Below are positions 1 to 9,346 of a stretch of 64,000 nucleotides of DNA, one piece after another. Below the pieces are notes generated by a model. The model worked only from the letters and a program-made list of their open reading frames with translations. It was not told the DNA's origin and made no database searches. A program made the translations under genes and the position numbers. Source of the stretch: Trachythela sp. YZ-2020 (lineage: Eukaryota; Cnidaria; Anthozoa; Malacalcyonacea; Clavulariidae); NCBI GenBank assembly GCA_016169945.1, contig JADLSH010000254.1:682001-746000 (forward strand). Reading direction: 5' to 3'. Position 1 is the stretch's first letter. The number at the start of each line of letters is the position of its first letter.

Positions 1-493
1 TTTCACGCAATAAATTATTGCGTGAAACAGGTAAGTTGTAGTGGATACCTTGAGGTAAGCGAAAACTATATATACATAGCTATATGTATAATGTTACATC
101 GACAATTATAATGTAACTTGAGTTTTTCTATTTTATTGTATAAAATTGCCAATCAAGTATTTTAATAAAACCGTTAGCAGGTGTGAAATTATAGTACAAT
201 TCAACACCGTTAAATATTTCTTTCATGCTGAGCCTCCTTGATTAAATCCTATTTTCAAAATGGCGTATATACATGACTACATTGAAGGCAAGCAGGTGTG
301 AAAGTGTAAATAGTTTATCATTCTGGACTGAGCCTTAGCCTATTTGTTGAGAGGTATTAAAGAAATCTTATATATAGCTGTCAAGGTAACACAGTTACTA
401 ATACTGAAAACATTGTTGAAACGAACTTTTTACCTATAATACAATTGTAAATCCCATGCACTACTTGTTTCATAGGCCACAATTAATATTGGC

Positions 494-890
494 CAGTGGT
501 GTAGTCCTGGAACGTTAACAAGGGGGTTTCTCAAAAGGATGGGTGACAAGGCATGGGGCATTGGGGGTGACAAAGCATGGGGGTGACAAGTGGGGTTTTT
601 TGGTTCTATAGCAATTCTTCAATTACTGTTTTGTAAATGAAGAAATATTTTACTATTGAAATAAGAAATTCTGACTGTCTCAATAGCTTACCTTGCGAAG
701 GATTACTAAAATCATTATTGTTGGAAATAATTGAAATTTGAACATTAAACAGTCTAAAGTTCCAAAAAATATCCCAGGTTAAGATTATGGAATATACAAA
801 AACATAGGTGGCCTCAGCCTCCCCAAGTCGACATGGAATTTGAACAAGGGGGGCCCAACCCCCCTGAGCCTCCCTCCACGTAAACCCCTG
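494..890. mobile_element. Possible hAT-like non-autonomous element
   Basis: The left end reads CAGTGGTGTAGTCC and the right end TAAACCCCTG, so the tips form an imperfect inverted repeat of the CAGNGGNGTA type seen in hAT elements. C/G-homopolymer patches lie inside. The flanking 8-mers (486-493 and 891-898) match at only 5 of 8 positions, so the target duplication is weak. It resembles the better supported elements at 2447-2655 and 3103-3445. Confidence 0.35.
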
Positions 891-1407
891 CAATTGACTA
901 CATGAATCACAGATTATACTATATATGAACTATTTATACAGTCACAAAAACAATTATATATACAAATGATTATACATATTAAAAGCTCAACAATTCAGGT
1001 TTGTCCACTCCTTGTTTCTACAACAGAAAATATAGTATGTCGTTCCAATTGCAATAAACGTTATCGTCCTGATACAATATTTTTGGTGTTTTTTATCCAA
1101 GCCTAGATTGTCTAACATTTCTAAACTGAACGTATATATAAAAGCATTATTTTATCGAAAACACCGAGAGAGAGCTGATTGACAAGTTTCCAAATATCAC
1201 GGATGCAAAGTGTTGTTCTTCAATTAAATATTTGTATTTGGCTTTCTTGCGTTTAACCTTGCTGTGTAGATTTGTTTCAGAATAATAATAATAATTTCAA
1301 GAGTGTTTAATATCATGTAAGATATTAACGACAATGAAGTCAAGCAGGTGTGACATTCATGCTGGGCCCTTCTTAATTACATTATATTTTCAAAATTGCG
1401 TTATATA

Positions 1408-1720
1408 CATGAATGAATGAAAAACCTTTATTTCGTCAGGGTAATCCATTTAGTGCTACAGTATAAGCATTCTTATCAACAGGAGCCATGAATAAAGTTA
1501 TTAATTACAATAATTTATTCTATCGCTTAAAAAATAGAATATAATTATATAGTTTAAAAATACGTATAAATATCAATCTGGAAAAACTAGAATTATATAA
1601 AATTACATAACATCACCATTACGCCTAAAATTATTAATACAGCCATTATAAAAAATGACTTCTTAGCAGTTTCTTTTCTAATTAAATGTAATAAATTAGT
1701 GATTATTTCCCTATTATAGG
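1408..1720 (-). mobile_element. Possible LINE 3'-tail fragment
   Basis: The segment begins with a reversed tetranucleotide-type tail (GAATGAATGAAAAACC) followed by AT-rich non-coding sequence. This is the arrangement expected for the reversed 3' end of a CR1/RTE-like LINE. No reverse-transcriptase reading frame is visible, and the right boundary is a guess. Confidence 0.25.
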
Positions 1721-2307
1721 AAAATAGTTATGTAAAAACTTAGGTGACTTTTTCTCCAAGCACATGTTGACTAATTAAAAACTATGTTTATTTAAAAGGC
1801 CTACATTGAAGAGGCCCTGTGTGTGTGAATAATCCATAATCACAATTAGAATTTGAAAATTATTCGTATCCCATTTTTCTGACAAAAATATCCCTAACAA
1901 ATATTCAACAAACACTGAACAGTACAAGACTAGTGTCGAAAGTGAACATATTCGACGCTCGTGTGATTCATGTTTCACGCGCGTTCCGCCCGGCTCCGAA
2001 TATAGATTTAAAACAAATTTTGATGTCTTTAATTTGTTTCTCCGGCATGTTGGCGATGTTATTTAAGTTGACTGGCATCTCAACATTTTGTTTTAATTTT
2101 CAATAGCAAAAATTGATTTATGATATTGACTTAACAATAATCCGTAATCCTAAAGTCCTACCCAAATAATCCATAATCTTGTTTAGTCATGCGCTGATAA
2201 TCCGTAATCCTACTTAAAAAGGACAAATAATCCATAATCCTAAAATCCGCTAACAGGGCCTCATTGAAGGCAAGCAGGTGTGTAACTCCTGTGAAACTTT
2301 AGTCGCG

Positions 2308-2418
2308 TATATATAGCCGGCGTTCAGTTATTTTTCTCCATTCGAAGACAAGATATTTCATTTGAGAAGTAAAGCGGAAAGTTGAGTGACAAGAGCTGAT
2401 CAAGCCTTACAAAGCCAG
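2308..2418 (+). promoter_or_regulatory. TATA box and 5'UTR exon of DNase copy 1
   Basis: A TATATATA box lies at 2308-2315. About 25-30 bases downstream begins a segment with no long ORF that ends at 2418 with CCAG before GTAACT, a good donor. The matching acceptor TTTCACAG ends at 2878, 33 bases before the ATG at 2912. I read this as a non-coding first exon and a 5'UTR intron. A diverged copy of the promoter-exon segment occurs at 23590-23740. The transcription start is inferred, not seen. Confidence 0.5.
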
Positions 2419-2446
2419 GTAACTTATTTAATGTTTTGAAACATTA

Positions 2447-2655
2447 CAGTGGCGTAGTCCTAAATCGCTGGTCTGATCTTTAGAAATTTAATTGCCAAAT
2501 CTTATTCAATTGGCAAAAATTTGTTATAACAAATATTATTTATGTTTTGATAAAAATCTTAAGGGCGGCTCAGCCCCCTCACCCCAAACTGAAAGGGCGT
2601 CTTAACAAGGAAGACTAAGCCCCCCCCCCTGAGCCTCCCTTTCAGTACACCCCTG
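2447..2655. mobile_element. hAT-like MITE in 5'UTR intron of DNase copy 1
   Basis: The ends are CAGTGGCGTAGTCC and GTACACCCCTG, an imperfect inverted pair. Flanking 8-mers are AAACATTA (2439-2446) and AAACATCG (2656-2663), matching at 6 of 8 positions. With no coding capacity in 209 bp, this fits a non-autonomous hAT-like element inside the 5'UTR intron. Confidence 0.5.
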
Positions 2656-2911
2656 AAACATCGCATCAAATAATCGTAAGTTGAGTTATTGAGGGCAGAA
2701 TCACGCCTGCTATTTTCCTATTCGTCCAATGCCGTTTCTACAGATGACGTTACAATCTTCCGCCAAGATGACAAACTAAGCGGATGATTTGTCTTGAAGG
2801 ATGCCGATCCGTTTTCAGTATAAATCGGGCAATTGATGTAAATAGAAGTTGTTTAAACTGTTTTAATTTCTTTCACAGAATATTTGTTTAATCCTCGTCA
2901 ACTTGTGAAGA

Positions 2912-4310
2912 ATGAAAGTTTTGTTGCTTTTTCTTTGCGTCGTTCTGTTCATTGCATTTACGACAGCCGCTACTGCATCTGAAGGTTAGTACATCCTCCT
3001 TGATACAATAGCTTTTATATTGCATTGTCTATACTGTATTTTGCTGCTCGGGGCAAACTAGAAATTAATAGGAAATATCGTTAAGTCATAATAAGTCTAT
3101 AACAGGGGTGTATTGCCAAAATTTTAACAAGGGGGGCTCTCTGATATACATTACCAGCAGGGCGAAATTATGTTAAAGTTGGCCGATTTTTAAAACTCTA
3201 ATACAAAACTTTAATAAACTGTAACATTAAACACTTCAAGTCTATAATATAAAACTTAAATACAAAACGTTAATTAAGTAAAAATTGTCTGGTCAGAATT
3301 TAAACTAGATAACGAGACAAGTTATGGAACTACTTCATGTTATAGGCACCTAATGGCTGGCTTGCATTAACGGGTATAGGAATGATCGAAAAAAGGCTAT
3401 ATGAAATCATATACTTGTTAGAAGTGCATGCCCAATACACCCCTGGTCTATAATGTTTACCACTTAAAGGTGGACGGGAAAGCCTTAACAAACAACTGTA
3501 TGAATCGAACCCAAAGCTGAAATTGTGGTGCCTCTGATATCACTGTGATGTGAACACCAAGTAATATATGCATGTTTATGTTTAGATTCATGTGACGGCA
3601 TAGAAAACAATGAATCATCTCGTAAACAACTCATACGCCCTGTCATCACATTCTCACGTGCTCGAATGCCAAGTGTCTGGGCCAACATGAATAACGCCAT
3701 TAACGTAATGGGCGAACCTACAACTTTAACCCGCATCACAAACCCACAGAAAATAGCACAGAACAGATATAACTCTGGCGCCCCAGCATTAACAAAGGAA
3801 ACAGGCAATGCAAGGGCAAAAGGCATAAGTTGTGACGAATACCCGTTTGCCTCAACCAGCGAAGGTAAGATGATTATTAGTTTATCACCTCGGTTTGTGC
3901 GTGTTTGTTTGTTTCTCTGTTAATAACTCAAAAAATTAAATATCAAGCATTTTAATACTAAACTTTGTGGAGCTAATGGCCATATAGGACAAGGACGAAT
4001 CGATTATATTCGTGTTCAATTTGGATGAAAATTGGATGGGAGATTTAATATTTACTAAAGTTTGTCTAGTTTTCCCGCTGGCTGAAAAGAACAGAATTCG
4101 TAATTAGTGCATGTATAATATATGCATGAATACGAGACTGGCAGGAACATTTAGCTTATATTATTCTTATTTTTCTAAGGTGGAAAAGGTGCTGTTATAA
4201 AGATGGTCGATGCACGTGAAAACTCTATGCAAGGTGGTTTATTGTGCAGTTTTTATTTGAAATACAACATTCGCAATGGTGATTCGTTCGATATCAAACT
4301 TGTTCCATAA
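2912..4310 (+). CDS. Secreted NucA/NucB-type DNase, copy 1
   Basis: Three coding exons: 2912-2984, 3586-3864 and 4180-4310. Both junctions are phase 1 and GT-AG, giving 160 residues. Exon 1 encodes a signal peptide (MKVLLLFLCVVLFIAFTTA). Exon 2 carries PSVWANMNNAINVMG and ends with C107-D-E-Y-P-F-A. Exon 3 encodes GGKGAVIKMV, REN, QGG, then a C-terminal NGDSFDIKLVP. The CDEYPFA...GGxGA...N..QGG...GD.F.V pattern is that of the NucA/NucB endonuclease family, which cleaves DNA non-specifically outside the cell using the acidic pair of this motif and a metal ion. Family assignment is by motif recall. This is the most bacterial-like copy at its C-terminus: copies 2-5 have GGCYTV in place of GDSFDI. 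Intron 1 carries a hAT-like insertion. The gene is convergent with RIOK1-tail fragment A. Confidence 0.82.
3103..3445. mobile_element. hAT-like MITE with perfect 8-bp TSD
   Basis: The ends CAGGGGTGTATTG and CAATACACCCCTG are a perfect inverted repeat. The element is flanked by identical 8-mers GTCTATAA at 3095-3102 and 3446-3453. Length is 343 bp with no transposase. The 8-bp target duplication and CAGGGG tip fit the hAT superfamily. It lies in intron 1 of DNase copy 1 and does not touch the splice sites. Confidence 0.85.
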
Positions 4311-4777
4311 ATCTTCCTTTAGGCCTACTCTGAGGTGGTATTTCGCCTTTAATCCCCTTAAATCCCTTCGACTTTCATTAACTCACATTAATTTGCCTTA
4401 ACTCGCAACAAAGCTATGGCTGAGATTCCTTTAAATCGCATATTACTCGCTTTGAATTATTTGCCTTATCTCACAAAGCTTACCGCCGTAAAGCGTAATA
4501 GTTTTACTCTTCGCCTTAACTGACATTATTTCGTTTAATTAAATCGCTTCCTAATTAAATTACCATCCCAGAATAGGCCAATCTCGAATACGGTTAAACT
4601 TCATCACGAACTTAGCATGTTAACGGATTTTGTCTCAGAGGTTTTTGTCATATTTTAAGGGTTTTAGACTTAGCATATTTTGTACTAGATTTAGTAGAAT
4701 TTTATTTTGTGCAGAATGAAATAAAAATTAGAAGAACACTAAGAATTTACTTTATATTTCTGTTAGATATACACAAA
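4311..4777. other. Convergent intergenic spacer rich in CGCCTTAA words
   Basis: The spacer between the DNase stop and the RIOK1-tail stop is conserved after every DNase copy (about 470-520 bp). It is made of short degenerate words such as ATTTCGCCTTTAATC and TTAACTCGC. Similar words recur at 53700-54330 near the oxidase gene. No ORF or RNA gene is seen. It presumably holds the 3' ends of both convergent transcripts. Confidence 0.5.
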
Positions 4778-5518
4778 CTACTTTTTGCCTTTCTTAACTT
4801 GTGCTAGTTTTTGTTTTCGTTTCTTCACATGTTTTGGTGTTTTTGCTTTTCTTCTTTCTCTGTTCGCCTCTTTCACCGACTTTTTGTGTTCCTTAAAAAA
4901 TAATATGATTTAATGATTCTATTTCTCCTTTATATACGTTTGAAATAGTCCAATAAATACCGAAAAACGGTCAATAATCGAATCTATACTGAAAAAGATC
5001 AATCTTCAACAATAACAACAAATATCTAGAGAGCAAAATCGTCTAGATTAACATACATGTATCTCTATGAATCTTTTTACCGCAGACAATATATGATATA
5101 AAAACTACTTTTCTTTGTAATTCTCTGTCTTCTTTGCTCAATTTTGAATTATTCTCTGTTTCCTCGTCATCCGATGTTGAACATGTACTTTCACTCTCGT
5201 GTTCTTCACTCTGTGAATCTTGAAGCAGCACAGGTTGCTAAAAACCAAACAATTACAACAAGCGGTTCATCCCATGCAGTCCCCAGATATTCTACCTAGA
5301 AGTCTAGTAAGGGTCATCCTTAACAGGGAGTTTAACCTTCACGTGGGCAACGGCAAACGGCAGAGTCGAATTTTCTTGGCAGAATTTAAATTCGTTTAAC
5401 TTCTTCGCTTCATATTTTCTTTCTTATGACAAAATAATCATTATACATACAAATTCCTGTATACCTCTTGGGCACCGGAAAGATCAGCTTTCATTCCAGT
5501 TAAGGTTCTGTATAATAT
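4778..5518 (-). pseudogene. RIOK1 3'-end fragment A (exons 19-21)
   Basis: Three exons match the last three of the intact RIOK1 gene at 32373-33122. They are exon 19 at 5518-5465 ([15 protein letters not shown]), exon 20 at 5237-5109 (an acidic Ser/Glu-rich linker) and exon 21 at 4891-4778 (basic tail ending VKKGKK and stop). Frames and splice sites remain open, but the kinase domain is absent. Exon 18 is cut off by the element at 5720-11276 and reappears at 11278-11370. Without a promoter or catalytic exons this is a duplicated tail, not a gene. Confidence 0.85.
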
Positions 5519-5719
5519 CTAGAAACATACAAATACGGTATCTGTTGATATATTGATAGAGAAGCACAGAATGGAACAAAGGTGACCAAGCATTTAGAAT
5601 ATACATGTAGGTAAATTGGATGGCAACCGGCCTAAAGAAACGATGGCTGATTTGGTCTACGGTGAAATGCACTAAATGATTAAAATTGTGAAGGAACAAT
5701 TCTTATTTCGTCACCTCTT

Positions 5720-7613
5720 AGTAGGTTAACCCCCCCATCCAGAGACCAAAGGGATGCCGACAATGACGTCATACCGCCAATGACGTAATGACCGGAAATA
5801 CCCGCCCACATTCGGAATTAATGATGTACGTTCATGAATTAATTACCCGCCCACATTTGGAATTAATGATGTACGTTCATGAATTAATTACCTGCCCACA
5901 TGAATTATTAAGTATGCACGTTCAACTACGTGTATCCGGTTTTAATCAAGATGACGTAATGACATGTTTAGTTATATTTAGTGTGCGTTTCAAATGTACT
6001 ATACATGCCTAAGCAACGCTTTTATTCATGCCCTGTTCATAAATATATAGTCTCTCAATTCACTGTACGTATTGCTGTTCGCTAATTTGTTCATACTTTT
6101 CTTCTTCAGAGAATCATTATAGGCTTTTAGCCTAGCATGTAATGCACGACTTGAAGTAGCGACTTTAAGTGCTTCACAGCCAAGTATTAACTATGCTAAT
6201 GTTTGTTGTTTTTTTGATGACGATAGGCGAATACTTTGTTCGCTCAAGCCACGCTCGAGACCACGTTTGCTTATTCTGAGTTGAGATTTTATTTGGCCAT
6301 GTGTAAACAGGTCTTTTTTATTGCCGATCATTGGGTAAACGTTTATCCATGTTGTCTTGAAGCTATATGAATCTATGCTAGGAAGACTTCTGATCTTACT
6401 CACACTAATGAGAACACAACACTAAGGCTATATATGCAGAGGCTGTTGCTCGCGAAGTTGAAAATTGATACCCCCACATGAAATACTTTGATAATCACGC
6501 ATTTATCAAGCCAATAGTGATTTCCCACTGACTAAGTTTTATTGCTAGCTTACTTAGCTGTGAGATACAAAGGATTTGAATAATTTTTGACAGCTAATTG
6601 GAATATAAAATAATGATTTCCGACTTAACAGCATGAGTCTAAGTAAACATTTTGATCTGTGCACACATATTTTGTTAGTCAGAAACTCATCCTCAAAATA
6701 TACACCTTGTTAGCACTGATAAGACCTTTTTATTATGACATTACAAAATCGTCTCTCTCTCTCCTTTTGCGATAAAAATGTGGACATGTTTGTGAGGCAC
6801 TTATTGCTGATTTTTGACGCGCTATAGCGATGTTTACTATAGATGCTTACTGATTTTTACTCTGGCATGCTGTGTTCAATGAGCCGTGCGCGCATATATT
6901 TAGGTTTATCTATGCACACATATTTTGTTAGTCATTGACACTACTCAGTTCACGAATCCTTTAAGGGTGATATCGCCGCATTGTACAGGTTTTTCTAGCT
7001 GTACCAATCCTTTTGCATAGCACACAGATCCTTCTTGAATTCCATCGCCTTCGTATTTTTCTCCTGCGTCTTCGCATTAAGTTCGCATTTTTCTCATGCG
7101 TCTTCGCATTAAGGCCTTTGTGGCCCTATGCGCCTTCTCATTTTGCTTCGCATTCTTCGCATTTTGCTCATGCGTCTTCGCATTAAGGCCCTTCGCACAA
7201 ATATACAGCTTTTACACATATTGTCCGGGTTTTACACTATTTTCCAGCTTAGATCACTTGACGTTTCGTATATTTCTGTGTTGTTTTTTCGAGGTTCCTA
7301 GAGTTCCCTCGGGGTTCTCTCGGGGTTCTCACATATTTAGCGAGTCCCGTAGAAGTGCTCATTTACGGGACCTTTTTGCGGGACATATTTAGCAAGTCCT
7401 GTAGAAGTACTCCTTTACGGACCTTGTTGCGGGACATATTTAGCGGGTCCCGACGTCCCTTGCGTCCCGTTTGAACGATTTGCTAGCCATCTTTTTGCGG
7501 ACATAATTTCAGGAACGCAGGGAAATTTTTCAAGTGGAGGTTCTCATCGAAACCGTAATGATTTTTAGAGTAAAACTGATCGCTACCGGTACACCGTTTT
7601 GGTTGACTGCATG
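5720..7613. repeat. Left terminal inverted arm
   Basis: This arm is the reverse complement of 9347-11276 over about 1.9 kb, with few differences. Near the outer end are subterminal repeats around AATTAATGATGTACGTTCAT (three partial units here, four in the right arm). The ORF-like 70-codon frame at 6191-6403 is mirrored at 10539-10751. Because both arms are identical there, the conservation is not evidence for coding. The inner part has GCGTCTTCGCATT words and GGGACATATTTAGC repeats. Confidence 0.85.
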
Positions 7614-7897
7614 TATAAATTAACACAACACGGATTAACACTTTAAACAAATTTATTCTTTTAATTATAACAATTTTACAGAAATAAACAGTGATTACTG
7701 TCCAGCTTAGAACGTTTGACTTTGTAAACATTTCCTCTGTTAGCAAAAGTTTACGTTTCTGTCCCTTACGTGCTATGGGCTTAACAGAAATGTGTAAGAC
7801 ATGATTTATTGAGATCACAGTCGAACAGGGCCGCTCTAAACATCTGCTGGCTTACACGTTTGACTGAGGCAATTGCTTTATTTTAACATATTTATTA

Positions 7898-8725
7898 TTA
7901 ATGATAATGTAATTCATTTTTCAATTGATAATGTACGCCAGTATCATCACCATCATCACCACCATCATCATCACCATCATCATCATTACTGTCATGGAAA
8001 TGCTGTCTGTCTTCTAGCAGACGCTTGAAAAGATATTTTCTCTTTTCTACTGCGGAATATAAAGCTTCGTCCCGGTCGAGGAAATCTACGTCTATCAAAT
8101 TATCTCTTGTCCGCATAATCTTCTGGTGAGTTGGATCTTTTTTCATGTGTGACATCCACAGCAGCCGGTTTGCATAAACATCTTCTAGTTCTTTGATCAG
8201 TTTTGGGAGAATTGCTGAAAACGATCGCCTTTTAGCTTCAACCTCACTAAAACCTTCATTTTCAATACACTTAACGTTTTCTTGAAATTCATCAAAAAGA
8301 TGCAGTTTTGCTTCATGTATCAACGTTTGCCAGGGGTCATAGTCCTCTCCATCTTCGCTGGTTTGGTGATCCCCGTCTTCGCTCTCCTCTTTGTTGTCAT
8401 TTTCCTCGCTGTTCTCATTTTCTTCGCTGCTGCTCTCTTTTTCTTCGCTGTTATATTCTTCCTCGTTATCATCATCACTATCGAAAATATCGCCGTTTTG
8501 ATATTCAGAAGAGGTAGATGCCCCTTCATCGAAATTATCCATTCTAGCTCTTTTTGCTCTGGGCATAATGTCGTGGTCTTCTTCATCTGCGCAAGATGAC
8601 TTGACGTTATTCAGATAAACACGTCTTTCTTCACTTGATAACCGGTGAATGTCTGCCAAATGATTGGATAGTTTGCAAAGGTTTTTCTTTCCGCACAGAG
8701 GACAGTCTTTACGCGTTCGTGGCAT
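7898..8725 (-). CDS. Zinc-finger-like acidic protein in the inverted-arm element
   Basis: A single-exon ORF of 275 codons and the only substantial frame in the element core. Residues 8-27 form a C-x2-C-x10-H-x4-H motif (CPLCGKKNLCKLSNHLADIH) followed by a short helix. Residues about 50-135 are Asp/Glu/Ser-rich, with a basic patch (PRAKRAR) near residue 55 that could act in nuclear import. Residues 135-245 look helical and mixed-charge. The end is an Asp/Gly/His-rich tail encoded by an ATC/ACC trinucleotide run. It is not a recognisable transposase: there is no DDE or RNase-H fold motif. It may be a DNA-binding accessory protein of the element or a captured host gene. I do not recognise the family with certainty. 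Confidence 0.6.
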   Translation of the reverse strand: MPRTRKDCPLCGKKNLCKLSNHLADIHRLSSEERRVYLNNVKSSCADEEDHDIMPRAKRARMDNFDEGASTSSEYQNGDIFDSDDDNEEEYNSEEKESSSEENENSEENDNKEESEDGDHQTSEDGEDYDPWQTLIHEAKLHLFDEFQENVKCIENEGFSEVEAKRRSFSAILPKLIKELEDVYANRLLWMSHMKKDPTHQKIMRTRDNLIDVDFLDRDEALYSAVEKRKYLFKRLLEDRQHFHDSNDDDGDDDGGDDGDDTGVHYQLKNELHYH

Positions 8726-8808
8726 GGAGCGAAATGACTTCTCTTTTCAGGGTACACAGTTTTTAATGATTATGTCGAACAAACACGTCCTTGAAAAAGC
8801 CTGTAGAA

Positions 8809-9340
8809 GTGTCCTTACGTCCCGTAAGACTGTTCCATGGCAAGACCTACACATTTTGTCAAACGGGACCCCGGGACGTCGATACGGGACACATTTTAAC
8901 GCGTCCCGACGTCCCGTAAGACTGTTCCATGGCAAGACCTACACATTTTGTCAAACGGGACCCCGGGACGTCGCTACGGGACGCATTTTAACGCGTCCCG
9001 ACGTCCCGTAAGACTGTTCCATGGCAAGACCTACACATTTTGTCAAACGGGACCCCGGGCCGTCGCTACGGGACGCATTTTAACGCGTCCCGACGTCCTG
9101 TAAGACTGTTCCATGGCAAGACCTACACATTTTGTCAAACGGGACCCCGGGACGTCGCTACGGGACGCATTTTAACGCGTCCCGACGTCCCGTAAGACTG
9201 TTCCATGGCAAGACCTACACATTTTGTCAAACGGGACCCCGGGACGTCGACACGGGACGCATTTTAACGCGTCCCGACGTCCCGTAAGACTGTTCCATGG
9301 CAAGACCTACACATTTTGTCAAACGGGACCCCGGGACTTC
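8809..9340. repeat. 92-bp tandem array, about six units
   Basis: TGTTCCATGGCAAGACC starts at 8831, 8923, 9015, 9107, 9199 and 9291, an exact 92-bp period. Each unit contains CGGGACCCCGGGACGTCG and the near-palindrome GACGCATTTTAACGCGTC. GGGAC/GTCCC words also occur in the element arms near 7380-7460 and 9480-9560. The array is GC-rich and lies between the ORF and the right arm. Its function is unknown; replication or protein binding is speculation. Confidence 0.95.
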
Positions 9341-9346
9341 GCTCAG

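Larger units (their letters stand above)
1..2300. other. Gene-free left flank, dispersed repeats
   Basis: I find no convincing coding exon here. The sequence is AT-rich. A short motif, AGGCAAGCAGGTGTGA or close variants, recurs near 288, 1340 and 2270 and again near 23590, where it precedes duplicated promoter-like sequence. The stretch near 1408-1450 looks like the reversed simple-repeat tail of a LINE (ATGAATGAATGAAAAACC...). Short open frames in this region show no family features. Confidence 0.5.

Noticed and set aside
8282..8599. + strand hydrophobic frame inside the element core
   Set aside because: Antisense to the acidic region of the zinc-finger-like ORF (GAA/GAT read backwards as TTC/ATC).
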